Source: Devosia submarina
Lineage (GTDB): Bacteria > Pseudomonadota > Alphaproteobacteria > Rhizobiales > Devosiaceae
Length of the DNA: 64,000 bases
Reading direction: 5' to 3'
Assembly: GCF_003056345.1 (NCBI RefSeq)
Contig: NZ_PYWB01000007.1
Span: 186,001-250,000, forward strand
Shown here: positions 7,738-16,171 of the stretch, piece by piece
Layout: each line of letters starts with the position of its first letter
Position numbering within the stretch: position 1 is the stretch's first letter
Program-made: the position numbers and the translations under genes
The notes under the pieces: generated by a model
The model's input: the letters and a program-made list of their open reading frames with translations, nothing else
What the model was told of the DNA's origin: nothing
The model's database searches: none

Positions 7738-9000
7738 GTGATCTATCGTTGTGGGGCGAAGTCGGGGAGCCACGCATTGCACGGACGCACAAAATCTGAC
7801 TTGCGCCAGCGCGTTGCCATCGGGTCCAACCCAGAGCGCAACCGGGCGCACAACCGGCGCGTCGTCCTCGAGGTCATTCGCATGCACGAGCATCTGGGAC
7901 GCACCGAGATTGCGCGCCGCGCGCGTCTTACGCCTCAGGCTGTTGCCAACATCGTTGATGAACTGCTTGAAGAAGGATTGCTGATTGAACTCGGTCGCCT
8001 GCGCTCGGGACGCGGTCAGCCGCCGATCCAGTTCGCGGTTAATCCCGATGGTCCGCTTACCGCGGGTGTTGAGATCGCGGCCGATCACATGGTCACCGCG
8101 CTGATTGATCTTTCCGGCGGCATCCGCGGCCAGTCCATTATTCCGCTGAGCGAAGCCGGACCTGAAGTTGTTCCGGACCTCGTTGCCCAGGAAGTGGCGC
8201 GCCTTGAAGCCTTACTTGGAGCTGACCGTAGCAAGCTCCTTGGCCTGGGCGTCGTTATGCCTGGCCCTTTTGAAATCGAGGGCATGAGTTCAATCGGGCC
8301 CGCAACCTTGCCGGGCTGGACGGGCGTTGATCCCGTGGCCCTGTTCGCAAAGGCTACTGGCCAGCCTGTGGTAGTGGAAAACGACGCCACGGCCGCTGTG
8401 GTCGGGGAGCGTCTTTATGGCGCGGGCCGGCATCTGGGCTCCTTTTGCTACCTTTATTTCGGCGTCGGCCTTGGCCTGGGTGTCATTCAAGATGGACGCC
8501 CGCTCCGTGGCGCCTTCGGCAATGCTGGCGAAATCGGCCATGTTGGCCTCGTGCCACGCAACGGAACATCACGCTATGGCCCGGCAGGCGCGCTTGAGCG
8601 GTTCGTCTCCGTCTTTGCCCTTCGCGAACGTCTCGCAATGGCGGGCATTTATGTTGCCAATGTCGAGGATATCCAGAAGCTCCATGACGCAGGCGACAAG
8701 ACCTTGCTAGACTGGATCAGCATGGCTGCGGACTATCTGGCGCCAACCGTCGCCATGCTGGAAAACATCTTCGATCCCGAGACCGTCATTTTCGGCGGCG
8801 GCCTGCCGGACTCAGTTCTGGAAGCAATGATCGCCGCGCTCGATCCGCTGCCTGTTTCCGTTGCCACGCGCCAGAAGCGCACCCTGCCCCGCGTTATTCG
8901 GGGTCAAACCGGGCGCCTCACGGCTGCTCTAGGGGCAGCTGCGCTGCCGCTTCTTGATACCGTTTCGCCGCACCTCAGCGTCGCTGGTCCCGCCACCTGA
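7738..9000 (+). CDS. ROK-family transcriptional regulator (NagC/XylR type)
   Basis: A 420-residue repressor-type protein with a GTG start. An N-terminal winged helix-turn-helix (about 45-85, GRTEIARRARLTPQAVANIVDEL) is followed by a ROK sugar-kinase-like domain with the ENDATAAVVGER segment and the GEIGH motif near 263-267. The ROK zinc motif CxCGxxGCxE is degenerate: at about 282-291 it reads SRYGPAGALE, with all three cysteines replaced. It is divergent from the transport/lyase/nagB operon and 24 bases upstream of the first PIG-L gene, so it probably controls both using a sugar or sugar phosphate as inducer. Confidence 0.9.
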   Translation: MIYRCGAKSGSHALHGRTKSDLRQRVAIGSNPERNRAHNRRVVLEVIRMHEHLGRTEIARRARLTPQAVANIVDELLEEGLLIELGRLRSGRGQPPIQFAVNPDGPLTAGVEIAADHMVTALIDLSGGIRGQSIIPLSEAGPEVVPDLVAQEVARLEALLGADRSKLLGLGVVMPGPFEIEGMSSIGPATLPGWTGVDPVALFAKATGQPVVVENDATAAVVGERLYGAGRHLGSFCYLYFGVGLGLGVIQDGRPLRGAFGNAGEIGHVGLVPRNGTSRYGPAGALERFVSVFALRERLAMAGIYVANVEDIQKLHDAGDKTLLDWISMAADYLAPTVAMLENIFDPETVIFGGGLPDSVLEAMIAALDPLPVSVATRQKRTLPRVIRGQTGRLTAALGAAALPLLDTVSPHLSVAGPAT

Positions 9001-9024
9001 TCTCTACCAACCGGACTTTTCTTT

Positions 9025-11361
9025 ATGCTGCCAGATCGTGATCGCCTGCGCCGCCGCGCTGCCCAGCCACGTCTTGTTTCGCTCCACCGCGCGCTTGGCC
9101 GCCTGCGGTCCACCATCACCGTGATGAACACCGGCGCCCATCCAGACGACGAACATAACGGCATGCTGGCGGTGCTCCGGCATCAGCATGGGGCGCGGAT
9201 CGTGGTTGCCTGTTCCACGCGCGGCGAAGGCGGGCAGAACACCCTTGGTCCCGAGCGCCAGGGTGCCTTGGGGGTTATGCGCAGCCGCGAAATGGAAGAG
9301 GCGACGCGAGCCATGGACGCCGACATTGCCTGGCTGGGCCACGGACCTGATGATCCCGTGCACGATTTCGGCTTCTCCAAATCCGGCGTCGATACGCTTG
9401 CGCGTTGGGGAGAGAATCGAACTATCGGGCGCTTGGTGCGCGCATATCGCCAATTCCGACCAGATGTCGTCATACCGACCTTCCTTGATGTTCCGGGCCA
9501 GCATGGCCATCACCGGGCCATGACCGAGGCTGCCGAACGCGCCCTTGCCTTGTCAGCCGATCCCGCCTTCATCACCGAAGGTCTTCCGCCCTGGCGCGTC
9601 GCCAAATTCTACCTGCCGGCCTGGTCTGGCGGCGGCGACACCTATGATGATGAAGTTCCTCCACCTCCGGCCACAACGCTTGTTAGGGCACAGGGGACAG
9701 ACCCCGTCACCGGCATGAGCTATGACCGCCTTGGGGAATTCTCGCGCGCATACCATGCAAGCCAGAACATGGGCTTCTGGCGCGATCCCGGTCAGGTTGA
9801 TTGGCCACTCCACCGCGTCGGCGGAACCAACGAGCGGAGCATTTTTGACGATTTGCCGATCCGCCTGGCTGACCTCGGCAATAGCCCAGCGCTTGCTGAT
9901 GCCGATGGCGCCATCGATCGCGCCATTGCTGCCTTCCCTCACTCTGATGGCCTCATTCCCGCCCTTTGCGAGGCACGACGCGCCATCGTAGCAGCCAGCG
10001 CCGAAATCGCGCCGGAACACGCGCATCGTCTTGCGCGCAAATTGCGGGAAATCGACGTTGCGCTGGCGTTTGCCGCTGGCATCGACATCTCCGCCGCCCT
10101 TTCGTCGCCTAGCCTTATTCCGGGCAAAAGCACCGAGTTGATCGTTGACGCCGAACTAGGTGCAGCAGCGGCACTCACCATTAGGCCCCGCGCCCATTGC
10201 GCCATCGCTGCCCCGCCTGCATTTTCTCCGGGCAACAACCGCACCACCCACCCCGTCACTGCGGGTTCAGATGCACCGGTCGGCAATCCCTTCCATGCCG
10301 ATTGGCAGAGCCTGGGGGGTAATGGACTTTTCTGGCTCGATGTTTCAGCCGATGTAGATGGGGAGCCAATCGAGTTTGCGCTCGATCTGGAGGAGCCGCT
10401 CCAGATCGACCCGGCACATGCGCTGACCATCACACCGGATGCGCTGGTTTTGCCCATGGGCAGGACGAGCCCTCAAACGATTGCCGTCAAAGGCGCTGAG
10501 CCGAGTTCGCTTAGCCTTCCTTCCGTGCCTGGCCTATCCGTGGGTCGCGGAGACAGCGGCCTTACCATTACACCCACGCCCGATCTTGCACTGGGTCACC
10601 ATCGCTTGCCGATCACAGTTGACGGGCAGCAGGCTTATGCGCTGACGGCGATCGACTATCCCCATATTGGTCGCACGCGCTTTGTTCGCCCGCAGATGCT
10701 GGATATTCTTGCAGTCGACCTTGAAATTCCCAAGACGCGCGTCGGCTATATCGGGGGTGGTGCTGACCGGGTCGGTTACTGGCTGAAGCGGATGGGGGCT
10801 GATGTTACACTGCTCGACCGAGATGCGCTTTCGGGGGAATTGTCGAGGTTTGATACAATCGTCGTCGGCATTTTCGCCTTTGGCACAAGGCCCGATCTTG
10901 GAGCTGCGACAACCCGACTGCACGACTGGATCCTCGCTGGCGGTCATCTCGTGACGCTTTATCATCGGCCGAGCGATGGCTGGCGACCTGAGGCGACGCC
11001 GCCGCTGCCGCTCACCATTGGCAGCCCGTCCCTGCGCTGGCGTGTCACCAATCCTGCAGCGCCGGTTACCTTGCTCGATCCTGACCATGTTCTCCTCGCC
11101 GGCCCCAATTGCATCAGTGCTGCCGATTTTGAAGGCTGGGACAAGGAGCGCGGGCTTTATTTTGCGTCGCAATGGGACAGCGCCTACCAGCCGCTTCTTT
11201 CGATGAGCGATGCGGGGGAAGCGCCGCTCACGGGGTCGTTGCTGTCAGCGACGATCGGCAAAGGGCGTCATACCCATACCAGTCTTGTGCTGCACCACCA
11301 GATGGACAAGCTCGTGCCCGGCGCTTTCCGGATCATGGCGAACCTGCTGCAAGCGGCCTGA
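9025..11361 (+). CDS. Large PIG-L family N-deacylase/amidase, cytoplasmic copy
   Basis: A 778-residue protein with an N-terminal PIG-L (LmbE-like) zinc amidase domain: AHPDDE at 38-43 and the second metal motif GQHGHH near 159-164. PIG-L enzymes remove acyl groups from glucosamine nitrogen (MshB, BshB, GlcNAc-PI deacetylase). The remaining roughly 500 residues form beta-rich segments and a C-terminal part ending in a conserved GRHTHTSLVLHHQ block. No signal peptide is visible, so it should act in the cytoplasm. It is homologous along its whole length to the Tat-exported protein at 12330. It follows the ROK gene by 24 bases and precedes a DMT transporter gene by one base. Confidence 0.85.
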   Translation: MLPDRDRLRRRAAQPRLVSLHRALGRLRSTITVMNTGAHPDDEHNGMLAVLRHQHGARIVVACSTRGEGGQNTLGPERQGALGVMRSREMEEATRAMDADIAWLGHGPDDPVHDFGFSKSGVDTLARWGENRTIGRLVRAYRQFRPDVVIPTFLDVPGQHGHHRAMTEAAERALALSADPAFITEGLPPWRVAKFYLPAWSGGGDTYDDEVPPPPATTLVRAQGTDPVTGMSYDRLGEFSRAYHASQNMGFWRDPGQVDWPLHRVGGTNERSIFDDLPIRLADLGNSPALADADGAIDRAIAAFPHSDGLIPALCEARRAIVAASAEIAPEHAHRLARKLREIDVALAFAAGIDISAALSSPSLIPGKSTELIVDAELGAAAALTIRPRAHCAIAAPPAFSPGNNRTTHPVTAGSDAPVGNPFHADWQSLGGNGLFWLDVSADVDGEPIEFALDLEEPLQIDPAHALTITPDALVLPMGRTSPQTIAVKGAEPSSLSLPSVPGLSVGRGDSGLTITPTPDLALGHHRLPITVDGQQAYALTAIDYPHIGRTRFVRPQMLDILAVDLEIPKTRVGYIGGGADRVGYWLKRMGADVTLLDRDALSGELSRFDTIVVGIFAFGTRPDLGAATTRLHDWILAGGHLVTLYHRPSDGWRPEATPPLPLTIGSPSLRWRVTNPAAPVTLLDPDHVLLAGPNCISAADFEGWDKERGLYFASQWDSAYQPLLSMSDAGEAPLTGSLLSATIGKGRHTHTSLVLHHQMDKLVPGAFRIMANLLQAA

Positions 11362-11362
11362 C

Positions 11363-12229
11363 ATGCCCCTTTTTGCGCCGCCGGGCATGGGCATTGCCTG
11401 GCTTTTAAGCGACATGGTGCTGGTCACCATCATGACGGTGCTCGTCAAGCTTGGCGGGGCAAGTTATCCGGCTGTGCAGATGGTGTTTATCCGCTCGCTG
11501 ATTGGCCTGGTCAGCGTTCTCCCCCTGGCCTGGCGGCATCGCAGAGCGTTGCGGCAAACACGGCATTGGGGGCGGCACGGGTTTCGGGTGCTGTGCAATA
11601 CCATTGCGCTTAATGCCAATTTTGCGGCGCTAACGGCGCTGCCGCTGGCGCTGGTCAACGCGATCGGTTTCATGCGTCCGCTGGTGGTTCTGGCGCTTGC
11701 TACCTGGATGCTTGGGGAGCGTTCGGGGCCCTGGCGCTGGATCGGTGCGTGCATCGGTTTTGCGGGGGTTCTGGTGATGGTGGGGCCGAGTGAAATCAGC
11801 TGGAATTTGGGGCTTCTCGCGGCGCTGACCATGGTGGTTTTTGGCTCGCTGGCAACCGTGCAAACCCGTGCGCTGGCAGGCGAAAACACTACGGTTCTCA
11901 TGGTTTTCTATACCGTGGGCCTGACGTTGTTCACCGCCATTCCAGCGCTGCTGGCGTGGCAGCCGGTGAGTGTTGGCGACTGGCCTTTGCTGCTGGCGAT
12001 CGGGGTGCTCGCGCAGATGGGGCAGTATTGTTATTTGCGGGCTTATCAGAGCAGCCCGGCGAACATGCTCGCGCCGTTCAGTTATCTCTCGATTGTCCTC
12101 GCGAGCCTGGCGGGCTTTATCGTGTTTGGCGAGGTGCCGGGGGTGACGACCTTTGCCGGAATAGCCATCATTATCGGGGCTTTGGTGCTCACCGGCCGGC
12201 TTGACCGGCGCAGTCACAAGGCGGTCTAG
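11363..12229 (+). CDS. EamA/DMT-family membrane transporter
   Basis: A 288-residue protein with about ten hydrophobic segments arranged as two EamA repeats, the size of drug/metabolite transporters. The start at 11363 lies one base after the stop of the PIG-L gene, and the protein sequence from there (MPLFAPPGMGIAWLL) enters the first membrane segment. Earlier in-frame starts would lie inside the PIG-L gene. It is the last gene of the ROK-PIG-L-DMT unit. A role in exporting a by-product or importing a partially processed substrate is possible; the substrate cannot be told. Confidence 0.87.
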   Translation: MPLFAPPGMGIAWLLSDMVLVTIMTVLVKLGGASYPAVQMVFIRSLIGLVSVLPLAWRHRRALRQTRHWGRHGFRVLCNTIALNANFAALTALPLALVNAIGFMRPLVVLALATWMLGERSGPWRWIGACIGFAGVLVMVGPSEISWNLGLLAALTMVVFGSLATVQTRALAGENTTVLMVFYTVGLTLFTAIPALLAWQPVSVGDWPLLLAIGVLAQMGQYCYLRAYQSSPANMLAPFSYLSIVLASLAGFIVFGEVPGVTTFAGIAIIIGALVLTGRLDRRSHKAV

Positions 12230-12254
12230 ACGTTAGCGGACTGTTAACGTCTAG
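12226..12254. other. Perfect inverted repeat spanning the DMT stop codon
   Basis: Ten-base perfect inverted repeat (CTAGACGTTA / TAACGTCTAG) with a 9-base loop; the TAG stop of the transporter gene is in its left arm. There is no T tract, so it is not a classical terminator. It may be an mRNA 3' hairpin or a protein-binding site. Confidence 0.45.
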
Positions 12255-12276
12255 TGTCTCGTTTGGGGCAAAAGAG

Positions 12277-12301
12277 AGCCCCGGCCGTTAGGGCCGGGGC
12301 T
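12277..12301. terminator. Bidirectional terminator between convergent genes
   Basis: GC-rich 10-base stem (AGCCCCGGCC / GGCCGGGGCT) with a 5-base loop between the convergent DMT and exported PIG-L genes. On the minus strand it is followed by CTCTTTT, so it fits factor-independent termination of the PIG-L message best. Confidence 0.7.
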
Positions 12302-12329
12302 TCTGCCGCGGGAGGGGCGGCCGGATCGG

Positions 12330-14843
12330 TCAGGACTTGCGCCTGGCGGGCTGGATCAGATTGGCCATCAAGCGGAAGGCACCCGGGGTCAGCTTGTCGA
12401 GCTGGTGATGGAGCACAAGGCTTGTGTGGGTGTGACGCCCTTCCCCGATTTCGGCCGACAGGAGCGATCCGGTCAGGGGCTCCTCGCCCGCATCGCTCAT
12501 GGCGAGAAGCGGCACATAGGCCTCGTCCCATTCCGAAGCGAAATAGAGCCCGCGCTCCTTGTCCCAACCGGCCCAGTCCTCGGGGCCGATGGTGTTGGGA
12601 TAGGTGAGGAGCGGATGGTCTGGCACAAGCGCTTCCACGGGAGCCTCGGCGTCGGTCACGCGGTAGCGGATGGATGGGGTGCCGATCTTGAGATAGGCCA
12701 AGGGCACCGTGTCATTGTTCCAGCCATCGGAGGGACGATGGTAGAGCGTCAGGAGATGGCCGCCATTGCGCACCCATTCGTGAACCCCCGGTAGTGCCGC
12801 CACCAGATCAGGACGCCGGCCGAAGGTGAAGATGCCCACCACCAGCGTATCGAGATCGCGATAGGCGCCCGCTTCCATGTCGGCGGGTGTCAACTCCCTG
12901 AGGGCGACCCCCAGGCGCTTGAGCCAGGTCGCGACATTGTCGTTGCCGCCCCCGATATAGCCGATCCGGCCTTCGGGGATGATGGCCTCGACAGATTGCA
13001 CGGGTACGGCGATTTCGGTGGGGACCACGGAGCGGCCGATATGGGGATAGCTGAAGATGTTGATGGCATAGGCCTGCTTGCCGAGCAGCTTGGGCGCGAT
13101 GGTGATCCGCGTCGTGCCAAGGTCTGTGGGCGGGGCAAGGTCGAACGTGCCCGCCTCGGTGCCTATTTCTCCGTTCGGGTTCATTCGCCAGCCGGCCGGA
13201 AGGTCGAAGTCGAGATCGGCAATCGTGCCGCCCGAAACCACGGCTGTCATCTCGACGGGCGCGATTTCGGTTTGGGTGTTGAACACCACAGCATCTGGCG
13301 TCAGCTCGAGCGAGGCTTCGGGCAGAACGCGCAGTGCATCCTCGAGGTCGACATCGATCACTGCCTTGTGGCCGTTGATGTCGGCCGTAAGCTGCACAAA
13401 AGCGTCGCCATTGCCCCCAAGAGGGTCGAACTGCTCGTTGAGCGGATTGGTGAGTTCGGCATCGTCGGCCACATTGACCATCACGCCGTCAGGGTTGCCT
13501 TCGCTGCCCGTGATCCCTTCGCGGGCGATCACTTCCACCTTGTCGATGCTGACCACATCGGGCGCATCCACGATGGTCTTGACCACGATCTCGTCGCCGG
13601 GATGGAGATCCCCGCCATCGGTATAGGCACGGATCTGCATGCCTGCGGCGGTTGCGAGCGCCAGGTCCGTTTCCTTGATCTTGCGATCAAGGCGATGAGC
13701 GATATTGTCCTCGAGTTCTGCTGGAAGGGCGCTGCGAGCTTCTGCCAGCGCCTTGGCGATCTCCACAAGCCTGCCAGTGACGCCAACCGGGTCGCCGTAA
13801 TCATCCACGGCTTCATCGACCAGCCCTTGGGCATTGCGCAGGGCGTCCGCGGCAGAGGCCGGCATGCCGTCGACTTCAGCGATCTGGCCGAGCGTGGCGA
13901 GGATTCCGTCGCGAATATCGTTCTCGGGCTGACCTGCTTCTCCGATGCTGGCCCAGCTCAGATTGATCGGCCATTCGGTTTGCGGGTCGGGACGCCACCT
14001 GCCCATGCCTTGCGTCAGATGGCATGAGCGGGACCATTCGCCCATTTGGGGGAAAGTCGCGCCGGAGATCGGGTCGCGCTCGGGTGCTTTGACCACAAGG
14101 GTGGTTGGAGGGGGCGGCGTTTCGTCGTCATAAACGCCGCCGCCGCCACCCCATGCAGGCTGGTAGATCTTGGGCACAGTCCAGGGCTTGAGGCCGGCTG
14201 CGATCTGCTCTGGGAACTGCGTTTCGTCGCCGGAAAGATCGGCCACGATAAAGGTCGCGACATTGGCGGCGCGGTGATGGCCATGCTGGCCGCCGACATC
14301 GAGGAAACAATTCATGATGGCGTCGGGCTTGTAGTGCCGAACGGCCCAGGTCATGCGCTCGACAACGCGGTCGCGGCCCCAGCGGTCGATGGTGGCGTTC
14401 GGGTCCTTGGAGAAACCGAAATCATGCATGTGGTCGTGATGGCCCTGGCTGCCGAAAGCGAGGGACGCATCGAGCGCGCGTGAAGCCTCCGTCATTTCCC
14501 GCGTGCGCAATACACCCAGGACCGAGCCGCGCTCAGGACCGATGGCGTTCTGCCCGCCTTCGCCCCGGGTGATGCAGTAGAGAATGGGATGGATGCCATA
14601 GACGTGGCGGAGCGCCGCCAGCATGCCACTGGGCTCGTCATCGGGATGGGCGCCGGTGGTCATCAGCGTCATGGTCGAGGTGAGACGCTCAAGCTGCCGA
14701 TAAAGCTTGACCAGGGCCGGTTCGCCCTTTTGCGCGGCAATCAGCTCGAGATCGGATGCCGGCGCCGCCCAGGCCGGGATCTGGGTGGCCGCCAGAAGCG
14801 GCGGGATGGATGCAACAAAGGTGCGCCGGGTCAATCGTGTCAT
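12330..14843 (-). CDS. Large PIG-L family N-deacylase/amidase, Tat-exported copy
   Basis: An 837-residue paralogue of the protein at 9025. The start at 14843 is preceded by AAGGAGAGG at good spacing. Residues 1-26 form a twin-arginine signal (RRTFVAS, hydrophobic core, AWA cleavage site), so the enzyme is exported folded, presumably with its metal bound. The PIG-L domain follows with AHPDDE at 65-70 and the second metal motif GQHGHH. The C-terminal 500 residues match the cytoplasmic paralogue, including GWDKERGLYFAS and GRHTHTSLVLHHQ. It is transcribed alone, with a perfect inverted repeat (14924-14952) upstream that shares a 9-base core with the ROK promoter. Likely role: periplasmic deacylation of the substrate before or instead of uptake. 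Confidence 0.86.
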   Translation of the reverse strand: MTRLTRRTFVASIPPLLAATQIPAWAAPASDLELIAAQKGEPALVKLYRQLERLTSTMTLMTTGAHPDDEPSGMLAALRHVYGIHPILYCITRGEGGQNAIGPERGSVLGVLRTREMTEASRALDASLAFGSQGHHDHMHDFGFSKDPNATIDRWGRDRVVERMTWAVRHYKPDAIMNCFLDVGGQHGHHRAANVATFIVADLSGDETQFPEQIAAGLKPWTVPKIYQPAWGGGGGVYDDETPPPPTTLVVKAPERDPISGATFPQMGEWSRSCHLTQGMGRWRPDPQTEWPINLSWASIGEAGQPENDIRDGILATLGQIAEVDGMPASAADALRNAQGLVDEAVDDYGDPVGVTGRLVEIAKALAEARSALPAELEDNIAHRLDRKIKETDLALATAAGMQIRAYTDGGDLHPGDEIVVKTIVDAPDVVSIDKVEVIAREGITGSEGNPDGVMVNVADDAELTNPLNEQFDPLGGNGDAFVQLTADINGHKAVIDVDLEDALRVLPEASLELTPDAVVFNTQTEIAPVEMTAVVSGGTIADLDFDLPAGWRMNPNGEIGTEAGTFDLAPPTDLGTTRITIAPKLLGKQAYAINIFSYPHIGRSVVPTEIAVPVQSVEAIIPEGRIGYIGGGNDNVATWLKRLGVALRELTPADMEAGAYRDLDTLVVGIFTFGRRPDLVAALPGVHEWVRNGGHLLTLYHRPSDGWNNDTVPLAYLKIGTPSIRYRVTDAEAPVEALVPDHPLLTYPNTIGPEDWAGWDKERGLYFASEWDEAYVPLLAMSDAGEEPLTGSLLSAEIGEGRHTHTSLVLHHQLDKLTPGAFRLMANLIQPARRKS

Positions 14844-14923
14844 GGCTGTTCCTCTCCTTGCCCGCCGCAACCTACCCCTCCGGTGGGTTTGAGTGACGGG
14901 TCCTATTTGGGAGTATGAGAGGG

Positions 14924-14952
14924 CGATTAACTCAACTCAAGTGTGTTAATCG
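14924..14952. promoter_or_regulatory. Candidate operator upstream of the exported PIG-L gene
   Basis: Perfect 8-base inverted repeat CGATTAAC / GTTAATCG separated by 13 bases, about 80 bases upstream of the start at 14843. The spacer contains AACTCAAGT (14934-14942), the reverse complement of ACTTGAGTT at 7720-7728 in the ROK/transport divergent promoter. This shared core links the gene to the same regulon. Confidence 0.55.
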
Positions 14953-14997
14953 GAGTTTTTGATGGGGTGGGCTGGTACTCAGCGCCGGTTGCAAGAG

Positions 14998-15020
14998 GTC
15001 CTCGGATCAGGTCCGAGGAC
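14998..15020. repeat. Palindromic intergenic element downstream of the cyd operon
   Basis: GTCCTCGGA / TCCGAGGAC, a perfect 9-base palindrome with a 5-base centre, resembling the palindromic arms near 33.9 kb (CCTCGG...CCGAGG). It lies about 40 bases past the DUF2474 stop and could fold as a 3' hairpin of the cyd message. Confidence 0.5.
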
Positions 15021-15056
15021 GACGCGCGGGGGTGGGAAATAGGGGCCACCTCAGCC

Positions 15057-15170
15057 CTATGGCGCCAAAAAGAGCCTGATCACCAATCCGACAAGGATCA
15101 CGACGGCGACGCCGCCGATCCAAAGGGCAATGAACCAGAGCAGGCGCTGAAAGGCTGGGGTCGGGCTCAA
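15057..15170 (-). CDS. DUF2474 small subunit-like protein of the bd oxidase operon
   Basis: A 37-residue single-span membrane protein read from a TTG whose first bases overlap the TGA of cydB (TTGA). The sequence runs MSPTPAFQRLLWF, then a hydrophobic stretch rich in Gly, Val and Ile (about 12-30), then a basic residue and FLAP. This is the pattern of DUF2474 proteins, which are encoded directly after cioAB/cydAB in proteobacteria and are probably analogous to CydX, stabilising the oxidase. It is easily missed because of its size and non-ATG start. No other initiation codon in the frame gives a better fit. Confidence 0.75.
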   Translation of the reverse strand: MSPTPAFQRLLWFIALWIGGVAVVILVGLVIRLFLAP

Positions 15171-16171
15171 TGGTAGCCTTCTTCGGGGTCAATCTTGCCG
15201 CGGAAGACCCAATAGGCGTAGCCGGTATATGCGAGGATGATCGGCACCAGGATTACGGCGCCGACCAGCAGGAACATCAGCGACGAATCGGGAGCTGCAG
15301 CTTCCGCGATGGTGAGGCTGCCGGGCACGATATAGGGGTAGAAGCTGATCCCAAGGCCCGCAAAACTCAGGACGAACAAACCCAGCGCTGCAAGAAAGGG
15401 CTGGAGATGCTTGTCGGTGGTGAGGCCATGCCACAGGGCAAAGGCGCAGCCGCCGATCAACAGGGGCATAAGGGCGGAGAACACCATGGTGGGCCAGCCG
15501 AACCAGCGCTCGAAATAAACCTGGTTGATGAACGGGCTCCACAGCGACACCGCGCCGATAAGGACCAGCAGCAGCACGCCGGAGAGCATGGCCCTCCTTC
15601 GGGCACGCTGCTGGATATCGCCAATGGTCTTGAGGTTGAGCCAGGTGGCGCCGAGCAGCGCGTAGCCGACCACGACGGCAAAGCCGGTGAGGAGGGTGAA
15701 GGGGGTAAGCCAATCCCACCAGCCGCCCACATAGCGGCGATCGGCGATGTCGATGCCTTCCACCAGCGCCCCAAGGGCGATGCCTTGCATAAAGGCTGCA
15801 AGGGTCGAGCCGATCCAGAAGCCCGTGTCCCAATATTTGGAGCCCCGATGGGTGCGCCAGCGGAATTCGAAGGCCACGCCGCGAAAGATCAGCCCCAGCA
15901 GCATGACAATGATGGGCATATAGAGAGCCGGCATGATGGTGGCGTAGGCCAATGGGAAAACAGCCATCAGCCCGCCGCCGCCCAGCACCAGCCAGGTTTC
16001 GTTGCCGTCCCAGACGGGAGCGATGGAATTGGTCATCACGTCCCGATCATGCCGTTCGGGAAAAAAGGGAAAAAGGATGCCGACGCCCAGGTCGAAGCCA
16101 TCCAGAACCACATAGGCCAGCACCGAAAAGGCGATGATGCCAGCCCAGATTGTTGGCAGATCAATTGGCAC
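15167..16171 (-). CDS. cydB: Cytochrome bd-type quinol oxidase subunit II
   Basis: A 334-residue membrane subunit with about eight hydrophobic segments. The N-terminal signature (IWAGIIAFSVLAYVVLDGFD, then LGVGILFPF) and WDGNETWLV are diagnostic of CydB/CioB. I place the start at the GTG at 16171, preceded by GGGAGG and overlapping the end of cydA by 11 bases. An ATG at 16336 in the same frame would lie deep inside cydA and give residues unlike CydB. The subunit supports the haem-bearing subunit I in oxidising quinol and reducing oxygen to water without proton pumping. Confidence 0.95.
   Translation of the reverse strand: MPIDLPTIWAGIIAFSVLAYVVLDGFDLGVGILFPFFPERHDRDVMTNSIAPVWDGNETWLVLGGGGLMAVFPLAYATIMPALYMPIIVMLLGLIFRGVAFEFRWRTHRGSKYWDTGFWIGSTLAAFMQGIALGALVEGIDIADRRYVGGWWDWLTPFTLLTGFAVVVGYALLGATWLNLKTIGDIQQRARRRAMLSGVLLLVLIGAVSLWSPFINQVYFERWFGWPTMVFSALMPLLIGGCAFALWHGLTTDKHLQPFLAALGLFVLSFAGLGISFYPYIVPGSLTIAEAAAPDSSLMFLLVGAVILVPIILAYTGYAYWVFRGKIDPEEGYH

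Noticed and set aside
12996-14027. Plus-strand frame of 343 codons opposite the exported PIG-L gene
   Set aside because: It is a frame shadow of the PIG-L gene, whose signal peptide, start and conserved motifs are clear.
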